Source: Bacillus bingmayongensis (GTDB lineage: Bacteria; Bacillota; Bacilli; Bacillales; Bacillaceae_G). From it: a DNA stretch of 64,000 nucleotides. Made by a program: the position numbers and the translations under genes. Shown here piece after piece: positions 33,843 to 43,369 of this stretch. Below the pieces are notes generated by a model that saw only the letters and a program-made list of their open reading frames with translations, did no database searches and was not told where the DNA came from. The first letter of the stretch is position 1. Each line of letters opens with the position of its first letter. The DNA lies in NCBI RefSeq assembly GCF_000299035.1, contig NZ_JH921518.1, positions 186,001-250,000 on the forward strand. Reading direction: 5' to 3'.

Positions 33843-36782
33843 CTAGTTATCCGTTAAGTGCACGTATCCTGGACGAGCCCACTTGCGATTTACCTCAATC
33901 CCATTTTGAGGATGACGCTTTTTGTTACGTGGATTCGTTTTTGGCATCGGATTTTCCCCTTCTACTTGTAACACTTCCATACGAACTTTCGTTTGTTTAT
34001 ATGCAGGTGTATTGGTACGTTGATCGACCGCAGGACCCGTTAAGAAATTAATTGCCGATTCGTTGTCTGTCGAGTTCATCGGTAAATAAAGCTCATTTTC
34101 TTTTACACGATCCGTTACAAGTGCACGTAATTTAAGTGCTCCAAAAGGAGAAACCAATCGCACTAACGAACCAGTTTTAACTCCACGTTCTTGTGCAAGT
34201 TTTGGAGAAACTTCAACGAAAACACCAGGTACTTTAGCTTGAATACCATTTGATTTATTTGTCATGTTACCTTCATGGAAATGTTCCAGCATACGACCAT
34301 TATTAATATGAAGATCGTATTCCTCTGGGAATTCAGCTGGATGTACCCAGTCAGCTATAGCGAAACGAGCTTTTTTGTCTGGGAAGTTAAATCCATCTAG
34401 GAAAAGGAGTGGCGTATTCGTTCCTTCAAAGCTTCCCCAATGGAAACTATTCCAGCCTTCAAGCACTTCATAGTTTGCTTGTGCAAAAAGTGGCGATAAA
34501 CTTGCCATTTCAGCGAAGATTTCACTTGGATGACTATAGTTCCAATTTGCGCCTAATTTATTTGCAATCGCTTGTACGATCCACCAGTCTGGTTTCGCAT
34601 CTTCCAGCGTAGGAAGTACTTGATATAATCTTTGTACACGACGCTCTGTATTTGTAAAAGTCCCTTCTTTTTCAAGAGATGGAGTTGCAGGTAACACTAC
34701 ATCGGCATATTGAGCAGTTTTAGAAAGGAAAACATCCTGAACGACAAAGAAATCAAGGCTTGATAGAACTTCATGTACATGATTTGCGTTAGAGTCTACA
34801 AGGGCCATATCCTCTCCGACAAGATACATGGCTTTCATTTTCCCTTCTTCAATTGCGTGAAGCATTTGAATGTTATTCAGACCTGGCTTGTTATCAATTT
34901 TCACCCCGTAAGCTTTTTCAAATTTTTCACGGGCTACATCATCAGTAATGTGCTGATATCCTGGAAGCCATCCTGGGAGAGTTCCCATATCACAAGCACC
35001 TTGTACGTTGTTATGGCCACGAAGTGGATATGCACCAGCACCTGGGCGACGATAATTTCCTGTTGCAAGAAGTAAGTTTGAAATCGCAGCGGAAGTATCT
35101 GATCCACCAGTATTTTGAGTTACACCCATACCCCAAAGAATACAAGTACCATCTGCATCTCGAATCATTTCTGCCATTTGAATGAGCACTTCTTTTGAAA
35201 TGCCTGTAATCTTTTCTGCATATTCAAGTGTATATTCTGCAAGACTATCTTTGAAATCTTCAAAGAAGTTTACATTCTCGTCGATGAACTGTTGATCATG
35301 CCAGCCTTGATCAATCATATATTTGGTAACAGCCATTAACCATACTTGGTCTGTTCCTTGCTTTGGACTGATAAAGACATCTGAACGCTCTGCCATTTCG
35401 GTTTTTCGCAGATCCGCAACAATTAGTTTTTGACCGTGAAGTTTATGCGCACGTTTCACGCGAGTAGCTAAAACCGGGTGGCCTTCTGTTGGATTTGAGC
35501 CAACGATAATAACAAGACCTGCTTGTGCAATATCTTTAATCGTTCCTGCATCTCCGCCCATACCAATTGTACGGAACAATCCATCTGTTGCTGGCGATTG
35601 ACAATAACGAGAGCAGTTATCAATGTTGTTCGTTTCGAATACTTGTCGAGCTAATTTTTGAATAACATAGTTGTCTTCATTCGTAATTTTAGAAGAAGAA
35701 ATAAAACCTACAGAACCGTTACCGTACTCTTGTTTAATAGTGCCTAATTTATTGGCAACTAAATCCAGTGCTTCTTCCCAAGTTGATTCAACAAATGTTC
35801 CATTTTTACGAATTAAAGGCTTAGTAAGACGTTCTTCAGAATTTACGAAATCCCAACCAAATTTTCCTTTAACGCAAGTAGAAATTGCGTTAACCGGTGC
35901 ATCAGAAGTTGGTTGGACTTTCAAAATTTTACGACCCTTCGTCCACACTTCAAATGAGCACCCTACACCACAGAACGTACATACTGTTTTCGTTTTCTTC
36001 GTACGAGTTTCACGCATCGCAGCTTCTACTTCTGAAACTGCGAAAATACCGCTGTATCCAGGTTCAACTTCTTTTATAAGATCAACCATAGGCTCAAGAA
36101 TGTCCGGCTTCAGCCCAGTCATAAATCCAGCTTCTCCAAGCATCGATTTCTCCATCAAAGCATTACAAGGACAAATGGTTACACATTGACCACAGCTTAC
36201 ACATGAAGAATCGTTAATAGCCGCTCCGTCATCCCAAATAACACGAGGACGCTCTGCCTCCCAATCAATAGATAAAGTTTCATTTACTTGCAAGTTTTGA
36301 CAAACTTCTACACATTGACCACACGCAATACATTGATTAGGATCATAGCGATAAAATGGATGAGACATGTCAACTTCACTTACATCTACTTTTGGCGTGT
36401 AAGGATATTTTTGATGCTCAATTTCCATTAATTCTGCCGTATTATGCAATTTGCAGTTCCCATTATTGTTGTCACAGACCGTACAATAAAGTAAATGGTT
36501 TTCCAATAAGCGGTCCATCGCCTCCGTTTGTGCTGCCTTGGCACTAATAGAGGACAACTCAATATTCATACCGTTCTTTGCTACTGCCGAGCAGGATCGC
36601 ACAAGTTTTCCATCAACTTCTACAATACAAGTATCACACGTTTGAATAGGATCCACTTCAGGCACGTAACAGATTTGTGGATGTTCTATCCCGTTTTGAT
36701 TAATGATGCCCAAGATAGTTGAACCCGGCTCAGCTGTATACCTTTTTCCGTCGATTGTAATATGAACCATGCTGTCGTTCAT
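33843..36782 (-). CDS. Molybdopterin formate dehydrogenase, catalytic subunit (FdhA/YrhE type)
   Basis: 979 residues from ATG 36782 (GGGAGG seven bases upstream; the frame extends 34 codons into the leader but without a site). Domains: 2Fe-2S ferredoxin (TCDTCIVEVDGK...SCSA), His/Cys 4Fe-4S segment (CTVCDNNNGNCKLH), two 4Fe-4S motifs CIACGQCVEVCQ and CVSCGQCVTICP, the molybdopterin domain's own cluster CTFCGVGCSFEV, and active-site Cys in SRYCQSPATDG (Cys, not selenocysteine). C-terminal MGD-binding domain LHINNGRMLEHFHEG. NAD-linked or ferredoxin-linked oxidation of formate to CO2. Confidence 0.92.
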   Translation of the reverse strand: MNDSMVHITIDGKRYTAEPGSTILGIINQNGIEHPQICYVPEVDPIQTCDTCIVEVDGKLVRSCSAVAKNGMNIELSSISAKAAQTEAMDRLLENHLLYCTVCDNNNGNCKLHNTAELMEIEHQKYPYTPKVDVSEVDMSHPFYRYDPNQCIACGQCVEVCQNLQVNETLSIDWEAERPRVIWDDGAAINDSSCVSCGQCVTICPCNALMEKSMLGEAGFMTGLKPDILEPMVDLIKEVEPGYSGIFAVSEVEAAMRETRTKKTKTVCTFCGVGCSFEVWTKGRKILKVQPTSDAPVNAISTCVKGKFGWDFVNSEERLTKPLIRKNGTFVESTWEEALDLVANKLGTIKQEYGNGSVGFISSSKITNEDNYVIQKLARQVFETNNIDNCSRYCQSPATDGLFRTIGMGGDAGTIKDIAQAGLVIIVGSNPTEGHPVLATRVKRAHKLHGQKLIVADLRKTEMAERSDVFISPKQGTDQVWLMAVTKYMIDQGWHDQQFIDENVNFFEDFKDSLAEYTLEYAEKITGISKEVLIQMAEMIRDADGTCILWGMGVTQNTGGSDTSAAISNLLLATGNYRRPGAGAYPLRGHNNVQGACDMGTLPGWLPGYQHITDDVAREKFEKAYGVKIDNKPGLNNIQMLHAIEEGKMKAMYLVGEDMALVDSNANHVHEVLSSLDFFVVQDVFLSKTAQYADVVLPATPSLEKEGTFTNTERRVQRLYQVLPTLEDAKPDWWIVQAIANKLGANWNYSHPSEIFAEMASLSPLFAQANYEVLEGWNSFHWGSFEGTNTPLLFLDGFNFPDKKARFAIADWVHPAEFPEEYDLHINNGRMLEHFHEGNMTNKSNGIQAKVPGVFVEVSPKLAQERGVKTGSLVRLVSPFGALKLRALVTDRVKENELYLPMNSTDNESAINFLTGPAVDQRTNTPAYKQTKVRMEVLQVEGENPMPKTNPRNKKRHPQNGIEVNRKWARPGYVHLTDN

Positions 36783-36805
36783 GGTCTTTCCTCCCTTTTT
36801 TGAGA

Positions 36806-36966
36806 ATAAAAAAACTCCACCACGAAAATATACGTACCGAATTAATAGGTACGATATCATCATGGTGGAGTAGTTCATTAGCACATCTTGCTAAAATACC
36901 AATCCATTTATTCATAAATAAAATGATAGATTCATAACAGGTCATATCACGATTCCATCTTTAACA
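36806..36966 (-). ncRNA. Structured 5' leader of fdhA with intrinsic terminator (family shared with mrp)
   Basis: Minus strand, starting about 36966: GATGGAATCG, hairpins TGATA/TATCA, ATTTAT/ATAAAT and TTAGCA/TGCTAA around the conserved GGATTGGTAT, then CTCCACCATGA, which is both the partner of GATGGA and the left arm of a 24-bp imperfect terminator (36848-36871 with 36814-36838) with an inner CGTACC/GGTACG hairpin and seven Ts. The terminator lies 24 bp before the fdhA start. Order and loop sequences agree with the mrp leader, whereas the terminator interiors differ. Confidence 0.68.
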
Positions 36967-36971
36967 CTATA

Positions 36972-37000
36972 ATTATAGCGTTTAATCAATAAATACACAA
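36972..37000 (-). promoter_or_regulatory. Promoter of the fdhA leader
   Basis: -35 TTGTGT (36995-37000), 17-bp spacer, -10 TATAAT (36972-36977) preceded by AACGC, like the mrp promoter. The -35 is weak, so an activator may be involved. Confidence 0.6.
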
Positions 37001-37196
37001 TATAAAATTCGTAAAAAATCACAACACTCCATGCTCTGACTTTTTTAGATATATTCGTTTAATCACTAAGCCATGCATTAACAATGCATAATTGCGCCGC
37101 ACGTCGCTGAGCTTTCGGTGAATTAACTTTTCAGTCTCTAACTATCATTAATTCTTCAAAACCTCTTAAAATCCTTTCTCACTTTGCAATTATAAA
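37001..37196 (-). other. Region between topB and the fdhA promoter; short coding remnant
   Basis: Minus strand text MIVRD, TGA, then KVNSPKAQRRAAQLCIVNAW-LSD and TAA (37059). It reads like the C-terminus of a real protein with one nonsense change, but I do not recognise the family and there is no gene-length frame. Confidence 0.3.
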
Positions 37197-37228
37197 ATAA
37201 AAAAGCATGACATTTTATCGTCATGCTT
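37197..37228 (-). terminator. Terminator downstream of topB
   Basis: AAGCATGAC (37203-37211) with GTCATGCTT (37220-37228), eight-base loop, T-run on the minus strand. Confidence 0.8.
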
Positions 37229-37319
37229 CACCTCATTGTTTTCAATGAATAATCTTTTTTAGTCCTAACTTATTAAGAACCTTTTACCCAGTAAAGGACT
37301 TTTTTATTTGTTGACACTC

Positions 37320-39464
37320 TCACTTCTCAAATACAAAATTAATTTTATTCTCTTTCCACTCTAGCTTCGCATCAAACGTTTTATCATTCTTCTTAAACCC
37401 TTTAATTAAATCTGTCAGTTCGTCTTTTAAGAGCTTATTCATATTCTTTTGCGAAATCGTTTTTCCTAGTATCTTTTTAGAAATAGTAAAGTCACACTGC
37501 GTTGTATTATAATTCGAACAACCGTAAAAAGTAGATTTGTCAATCACATCACCATCACACTTTTTACATTTCCCTACTTTTTTACCTGTTGTAAATTTCG
37601 AGCCTTTACGTTCAATCGATTCAACATGTAATCCGGTAAAATCCCATTTCTCAGACATTTCAACCGCATCTTCAATAATCTTCGCTGATAATTTTTTCGT
37701 TTGTTCCATAAAAGTTGCTGGTGAAGCTGTCCCTTCCCCAATTTCTGCAAGACGCTGCTCCCACTTTGCTGTCATTTCTGGAGAGGCTAAAATTTTATCC
37801 CCAATTGCGGTAATTAATACTTTCCCTTTATCGGTTGCATACACTTGGTTTTTCTTCACATCAATATACTTACGGTCTTTCAACATTGTAATGATGCCTG
37901 CACGAGTCGCTTCAGTCCCTAAACCTTCTGTCTTTTTTAAGACCTTCTCAAGCTCTTCATTATCTAAATACTTCCCAGCTGTCTTCATTAGCGTAATAAG
38001 TTGTCCTTCTGTATAACGCTTTGGCGGCTGCGTTTTTCCTTCTTTCACTTTCACCTTTACAACTTTTCCTTGTTCACCTTCTGCTACGATTGGAAGAATG
38101 GTTTCATCGTCCTTATCATCTTGGAAAATAACTTTGCGCCATCCTTCTTGAATTTGCTGCTTCCCTTTTGAAATAAATTCCGCACGTCCATCAACAAGTG
38201 TTGTAATTGTTGTATAGTCAAAAATCGCAACTTCATAATGAGCCGCAATTAATCTTCTAACAATCATATCGTAAATTTTCTTTTCATCCCCAGATAGTTT
38301 ACCTGGATTTGTAACCTGTTCCGTTGGAATGATAGCGTAGTGATCCGTAACCTTTTTCTCATTTACATACCGCTTATTATTCATAATAGATTCAATCGGT
38401 GCTGGTAACAATTCTTTATAATCATCAAATTGGCTTAATTTTTGTAAGATGTCAGGAAACGTTGCTGCTTCCCCTTTTGTTACATAGTTAGAATCCGAAC
38501 GTGGGTAAGAAACAATCCCTTTTTGATATAACGCTTGTGTAATATCAAGAGTCTTTTTCGGCGAAAACTTAAATGCTTTGTTTGCAGTTGCTTGCAGTGA
38601 TGATAAGTTAAATAAAAACGGTGGTTGAAACTCTTTCCGCTCCGTTTTCATTTCTTTTACTTCAGCCGGTTTATTTTGGCAAAATGCTGCAATTTTATTT
38701 GCCATATCAGGATCTTTTAAGCGGGACTCATTATCTTTCTCCCACTTTCCTTCATATTTCTTTCCTTCTATATTAAAAGTTGCAAACACTTCCCAAAATG
38801 GTTCTGATTTAAAGTTTTCAATTTCCTTTTCACGTTTTACGATTAAAGCTAGTGTCGGCGTTTGTACACGTCCAGCCGAAAACACATCATTCATTCCTTT
38901 TTTCTTTAACAAGATACTAAAGACACGTGATGCATTCATTCCAACGACCCAGTCAGCACAAGACCGTGTATATGCTTCATAATATGTATTGATTGTATCT
39001 GATTCATCGAGTAAATTTTTGAATCCTTGGTAAATAGCTTGTTTCGTTAAGGAGGAAATCCACAGACGTTTCATCGGTTTTTGCACGTTACAAAGATTAA
39101 TGATATTTCGTACAATTAATTCCCCTTCACGCCCCGCATCGCCTGCATGAATAATTTCCGTCACTTGCGGATTGTGTAACAACTGTTTCACAACATTAAA
39201 TTGCTTATACTTCGATTTGGTGACTTCAAATTGAAAACGCTCCGGAATCATTGGTAATGTATCTAATGACCATTTTTTCCACTCAGTGTGATAATGTTCC
39301 GGATTACATAACTGCGTCAAATGACCAATTGCCCATGTACAGTAAGCTCCATTTGGAAATAACTCATTTGCTTCCACTTCTAAATAGCCGTCTTTTCGGC
39401 GATATTTAAATTGAGAAACAAGGGCCAAACCTTGATCTGGTTTCTCGGCAATAATTAATTTCAT
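37320..39464 (-). CDS. topB: DNA topoisomerase III
   Basis: 714 residues. Toprim domain (MKLIIAEKPDQGLAL, HAGDAGREGELI), active-site tyrosine in GIVSYPRSDSNYVT, the helical gate domains, and a C-terminal cysteine cluster CKKCDGDVIDKSTFYGC. Length and domain order match B. subtilis TopB. A type IA topoisomerase decatenates single-stranded or nicked DNA intermediates in the cytoplasm. GGGAG seven bases before ATG 39464. Confidence 0.95.
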   Translation of the reverse strand: MKLIIAEKPDQGLALVSQFKYRRKDGYLEVEANELFPNGAYCTWAIGHLTQLCNPEHYHTEWKKWSLDTLPMIPERFQFEVTKSKYKQFNVVKQLLHNPQVTEIIHAGDAGREGELIVRNIINLCNVQKPMKRLWISSLTKQAIYQGFKNLLDESDTINTYYEAYTRSCADWVVGMNASRVFSILLKKKGMNDVFSAGRVQTPTLALIVKREKEIENFKSEPFWEVFATFNIEGKKYEGKWEKDNESRLKDPDMANKIAAFCQNKPAEVKEMKTERKEFQPPFLFNLSSLQATANKAFKFSPKKTLDITQALYQKGIVSYPRSDSNYVTKGEAATFPDILQKLSQFDDYKELLPAPIESIMNNKRYVNEKKVTDHYAIIPTEQVTNPGKLSGDEKKIYDMIVRRLIAAHYEVAIFDYTTITTLVDGRAEFISKGKQQIQEGWRKVIFQDDKDDETILPIVAEGEQGKVVKVKVKEGKTQPPKRYTEGQLITLMKTAGKYLDNEELEKVLKKTEGLGTEATRAGIITMLKDRKYIDVKKNQVYATDKGKVLITAIGDKILASPEMTAKWEQRLAEIGEGTASPATFMEQTKKLSAKIIEDAVEMSEKWDFTGLHVESIERKGSKFTTGKKVGKCKKCDGDVIDKSTFYGCSNYNTTQCDFTISKKILGKTISQKNMNKLLKDELTDLIKGFKKNDKTFDAKLEWKENKINFVFEK

Positions 39465-39723
39465 TTTATAACTCCCTATCTAAATTCCAATACTACTTTA
39501 TTTTATCTCTTTTTTATAAGTGATGAAAAATATCTATCATTTTTATCATTCACAATTCGTCTTATATTTTTTAGACCTATAATATTATACGCTTAATCTT
39601 CACACCTTCACAATAGGGTTAATTATATACGTCTTGTGAACGATAAAAATTTCACTATACTCTTTTCTTTACATTTAACAATTTTTCAATATCTTGAATC
39701 CCTCTTTTTCATAAGCAAATACA

Positions 39724-39882
39724 ATAAAGTGAAACTTTAATCAGTGGGGTTTTCCTTCATCTCCCACTGATTATTAACCCTCATAAATCAGGCTTTTACG
39801 GGCAGCCCGTCCCCCACCTAACTACTTTTCTTTCGCTGAATTTTGAGGTGGGAGTCTTACTACCCGCGAATAGCGGGATAAA
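39724..39882 (+). repeat. bcr1-like dispersed repeat, copy 2
   Basis: Bounded by ATAAA direct repeats; hairpin AATCAGTGGGG/CCCACTGATTATTA, then the CCCCCACCTAACT...GAGGTGGGAGTCTTACTACCC hairpin and GCGAATAGCGGGATAAA end. Lies alone in the topB/yitT intergenic region; nothing else is seen between 39465 and 40041. Confidence 0.82.
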
Positions 39883-40041
39883 GAAGAAATTATTAATACA
39901 TTAATCATCCCAAACATCAGAAAACGTATTCGATACACAGACAGAATCACATCACCTTCTACTTCTTCCTTTCATCCTGATATAATCAATATCCTTAATT
40001 ATTAAACTCTTCTACTAGTAAATCTTTTTACCAACTTAAAC

Positions 40042-40080
40042 AAAAAAGCTGGTCCTCAAAATTTGAAGACCAGCCTTTTT
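40042..40080 (-). terminator. Terminator of the yitT-family gene
   Basis: GCTGGTCCTCAAA (40048-40060) with TTTGAAGACCAGC (40062-40074), one mismatch, T-run on the minus strand. It overlaps the last codons' stop. Confidence 0.85.
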
Positions 40081-40912
40081 AACTCGCTTTAAAGCCACCA
40101 CCTAATACATCACGTACATCGTGAATGACAACAAATGCATTTTCATCTTTTTGACTCACGACTTTCTTTAATTGCACGAGTTCTTGTTTATTAATGACAA
40201 TATATAATACTTCTTTGTTATTTCCTGTGTAACCGCCCTTCCCCTCTAATACTGTTACACCGCGTGTCATATTCTTCATAATAGATTCTCTGATCATGTC
40301 TGGATAGCTTGAAATAATTGTTACAGCAGTCTTTGTATTCAATCCTTCTACAATAAAATCAATAACCTTTGCACCTATAAATACCGCTACAAGCGTATAC
40401 ATAGCCTTTTCCTGTCCAATAATAAATACTGAACCTGCAATAACTACGATATCAATAATCAATACGCCTTTTCCAACGCTCCAGCCTAAATATTGGTTTG
40501 CTAATTGAGCTATGATCGCAGACCCACCTGATGTACCACCTGCACGGAACATAAACCCTAAACCAACACCAACGAAAACACCAGCAAAAAGAGCCGCTAA
40601 TAATGTATCATGATTTACCGGAGTCGCAATATCTTCTGTGATATATAAAAAGAAAGATGAAGAGACAATACCAAGTATTGTATACACCATTGTTTTTTTA
40701 TCAAAAAACTTATACCCAATTGCAAGTAATACTGCATTTATTAAAAGGTTTACAGTACCTGGTGACCATTCAAACAAGTAATATGTAATAACTGTAAGTC
40801 CAATAATGCCACCTTCAGATAATCGATTTGGAATAGCAAAAAAGTTAATTCCAATCGCAAACAACAATGATCCAATTACGACAAGTGCTATTTCTTTTAC
40901 TCGTGCGTTCAT
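40079..40912 (-). CDS. YitT-family membrane protein (DUF2179)
   Basis: 277 residues: five to six membrane segments (FAIGINFFAIPNRLSEGGIIG; GVGLGFMFRAGGTSGGSAII) forming the YitT_membrane domain, then the cytoplasmic DUF2179 beta-alpha domain (KTAVTIISSYPDMI...GYTGNNKEVLYIVI). Function of the family is not established. GGGGG seven bases before ATG 40912. Next to a LysR regulator in the same orientation, 58 bp upstream. Confidence 0.88.
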   Translation of the reverse strand: MNARVKEIALVVIGSLLFAIGINFFAIPNRLSEGGIIGLTVITYYLFEWSPGTVNLLINAVLLAIGYKFFDKKTMVYTILGIVSSSFFLYITEDIATPVNHDTLLAALFAGVFVGVGLGFMFRAGGTSGGSAIIAQLANQYLGWSVGKGVLIIDIVVIAGSVFIIGQEKAMYTLVAVFIGAKVIDFIVEGLNTKTAVTIISSYPDMIRESIMKNMTRGVTVLEGKGGYTGNNKEVLYIVINKQELVQLKKVVSQKDENAFVVIHDVRDVLGGGFKAS

Positions 40913-40970
40913 TACTTTTCCCCCTATCTACCCCAATACATATTTTTTATCCTAATTTCATCTCAGAGAA

Positions 40971-41867
40971 TCAAGCGAATTCTTTCCATTTTTCTGCATG
41001 TTTCTCTATCATTTCAATTAATTTCTTCATTGCAGGAGTTAACCATTTACTTTTATGGTATGCCAATTCAGTTGTAACGAAATCTTCACTATACGTCCAT
41101 GGCAGTACACTTAGCTTTCCTTGCTCGACTTCTTCTTTAACCGTTATAAACGGTAAATAAGATATTCCTAGCCCACACATAACGGTTTGCTTAATCGCCT
41201 CAATACTCCAAAAATGAATATGGGAACAATTAATTCCATCTTCTTTAATCCGTCTTTCTAGCAAATCTCGATAACTCCCTGGCTCTGTGAGCAACAACAT
41301 TTCTCCTTCTAAATCAGCAGGACTAACGCTCACTTTTTTTGTTAACGGATGTTTCGGCGGAGCAATAAGCACAATCTTCTCTTGAACAAGAGAATGAGTA
41401 ACGATGTCTGCCCCCAGTTGTTCCGGATGTGTAAATAAAGCAAAATCAAATTTCCCTGATTTTAATTCATTATGCAACTCTTGACTCTCTGATGGTTGTA
41501 AAATGATATGGACTTGTGGATACTTCCTTTTAAATTCATATAAAACAGCAGGTAATCGATAAATCATTAAAGACTCATTCGCTCCAATGCGTATTGTTCC
41601 TGACGATTTGCCGTTCATTTGAGATGATTCCAATGCTTCGTTTGATAATTCCAATATTTTATGTGCATAAGAAAGCATATGCTCTCCTACCTCAGTTAAA
41701 ATTACTCTTTTGCCAAGACGATCAAATAATGGACTCCCAATCTCTTCTTCTAATGATCGAATATGATTGGTGATTGTCGATTGCGTATACCCAAGTTGTT
41801 CACCGGCCCGTGTAAAGCCACCGCTTTCCGCTACAATAATAAAAGTTTTCAAATGGCGCAGCTCCAT
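40971..41867 (-). CDS. LysR-family transcriptional regulator
   Basis: 298 residues. HTH: MELRHLKTFIIVAESGGFTRAGEQLGYTQS; effector domain from about 90 (GTIRIGANESLMIYRLPAVL). AGGAGGGG is seven bases before ATG 41867. It is transcribed toward the YitT-family gene, so its target is unclear; the 590-bp region upstream could hold its operator but no divergent gene is found there. Confidence 0.87.
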   Translation of the reverse strand: MELRHLKTFIIVAESGGFTRAGEQLGYTQSTITNHIRSLEEEIGSPLFDRLGKRVILTEVGEHMLSYAHKILELSNEALESSQMNGKSSGTIRIGANESLMIYRLPAVLYEFKRKYPQVHIILQPSESQELHNELKSGKFDFALFTHPEQLGADIVTHSLVQEKIVLIAPPKHPLTKKVSVSPADLEGEMLLLTEPGSYRDLLERRIKEDGINCSHIHFWSIEAIKQTVMCGLGISYLPFITVKEEVEQGKLSVLPWTYSEDFVTTELAYHKSKWLTPAMKKLIEMIEKHAEKWKEFA

Positions 41868-42400
41868 ACTTACCCCTCCTGTTGTACAATCATATAATTT
41901 CTTGATGTTTTTCTTGTTGTATCCATATCTCCATAATAATGAGAAAATGAATATGTAAGTTACATCGTTTTCTTCTTACGCGAAAATACAGTCCATTATC
42001 TAACAAGACATCATAAAAGTCATCATTCTCATGCAATTAGTTGGTTTTAGTAACAATTTCATATATTTTCAACTTGAGTGATTCTCTAATAAAATCATTT
42101 ATTCTCTATCCTAACTACTCATTAAATAGCAGTTCCTGTGCACTCACCTAATCGCTATTATATATTTAGAATACAAATAAATAAAATGAATTATTTTAAT
42201 AGAAATCATTTATAAAAATGATGGATGAATTCAAATAAAAAACCATCCTTTTGGTACATATTTAAAAATGTAAGAATGGTCTTTGATATATTTTCAAATC
42301 AAATATTACCGTCTATTTAAGGGGTATGGACAGAATATGAAAAAAGATTACATCGAATTCTATATTCTAAAATATAATAAATTAACGAATTTCATTGATA
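41868..42400. other. Intergenic region without recognisable gene
   Basis: AT-rich. A hairpin-like ACCATCCTT...AAGAATGGT occurs near 42241-42290. A 30-codon plus-strand frame from ATG 42337 has no proper ribosome site and runs into the terminator, so I do not call it. Confidence 0.5.
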
Positions 42401-42440
42401 AAAAACTCTCTTACACCTTATTCTTGTAAGAGAGTTTTTT
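42401..42440. terminator. Bidirectional terminator after the patatin gene
   Basis: Perfect 15-bp stem AAAAACTCTCTTACA (42401-42415) with 42425-42439 and T/A runs on both sides. Confidence 0.9.
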
Positions 42441-42460
42441 ATGTTGAAAGTTAGAATTAA

Positions 42461-43369
42461 TTACCTGTATGTCTTCTTATATTCCTCAAAATCCCACTTT
42501 TCAAGAAAACTTTTAGCTGCTTGATAACCAAATACATAAAGTTTTTCTCTTTCTTCAAGAGTTAAGCGAAAATTTGTACTTACAATTTTCCCGGTGGAGA
42601 TTTTGATGGTGCGCGCATTAGCCTCCGGTGTTAGATGACGAAGGTCATGAGCTTGCATCATTGTTTTAAACATGGCCTTATACATAGAGATAGGATTTCC
42701 ATCCTCAATAGGCTTCCCAATTATTTCATCTTTTACTAAACGAAATCCAAATGTAGGCCATTCTGGATGATCATCAAAAATCCATATTGGAAAATTACTA
42801 AGAATTCCACCATCTACGATATAACAAGGGTGTGTTGATTTCGGAATCTTTAATTTTACTGGTTGAAAGAAGAAAGGTATGGTTCCACTCATCCTTACTG
42901 CTCGAGCTATCGTGACATCCTTATATGACAGTCCATATTGTGATAAATCGTCAGGTATTACTACCATTTTTCCATTACTGATATCTGAAACAATAATTTT
43001 CAATCTCCCATCATTACCTAGGTCATCAAAATAACGGAAGCCTTTTTTTAGCAACAAAGATCCTATCCATTCTTCTTCATGGTCATTTTTATATAAACCA
43101 TTTTGAAAGCAGATGCTCAACCCTCTTCCAATTAAAGGGACTTTATGCATCCATGTTTTACTGATAAATTTTGTATAATCCAAATTACCAATGATGTCTT
43201 TTAATTCTTTTCCTGTATAACCACATGCTAGAAGTGCAGCAACAATGGAGCCAGCAGAGGTTCCTGCTAAACGCGTCCATTCATACCCTTCTTCTTCTAA
43301 AGCACAAACGGCACCAACATGTCCAATACCTCTAACTCCTCCACCTTCAAAAACGCCATCTAGTTTCAT
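42461..43369 (-). CDS. Patatin-like phospholipase
   Basis: 302 residues. Oxyanion loop GGGVRGIGHVGA at 9-20, nucleophile elbow G36-T-S38-A-G40, and catalytic Asp in D185-G-G of VDGGILSNFP: the full Ser-Asp dyad of the patatin family (PF01734). No signal peptide. It hydrolyses acyl esters, probably membrane lipids. Alone in its transcription unit, with GAAAGGAAAG about eleven bases upstream of the ATG. Confidence 0.88.
   Translation of the reverse strand: MKLDGVFEGGGVRGIGHVGAVCALEEEGYEWTRLAGTSAGSIVAALLACGYTGKELKDIIGNLDYTKFISKTWMHKVPLIGRGLSICFQNGLYKNDHEEEWIGSLLLKKGFRYFDDLGNDGRLKIIVSDISNGKMVVIPDDLSQYGLSYKDVTIARAVRMSGTIPFFFQPVKLKIPKSTHPCYIVDGGILSNFPIWIFDDHPEWPTFGFRLVKDEIIGKPIEDGNPISMYKAMFKTMMQAHDLRHLTPEANARTIKISTGKIVSTNFRLTLEEREKLYVFGYQAAKSFLEKWDFEEYKKTYR

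Noticed and set aside
35671-36189. 172-codon plus-strand frame inside fdhA
   Set aside because: Antisense shadow of the conserved 4Fe-4S and molybdopterin coding region; no start signals.
36783-36884. 34-residue N-terminal extension of formate dehydrogenase
   Set aside because: It translates the leader and terminator RNA; the ribosome site is located before ATG 36782.
37537-38016. 159-codon plus-strand frame inside topB
   Set aside because: Antisense to the well-conserved topoisomerase C-terminal half; Ser/Phe-rich composition typical of shadow frames.
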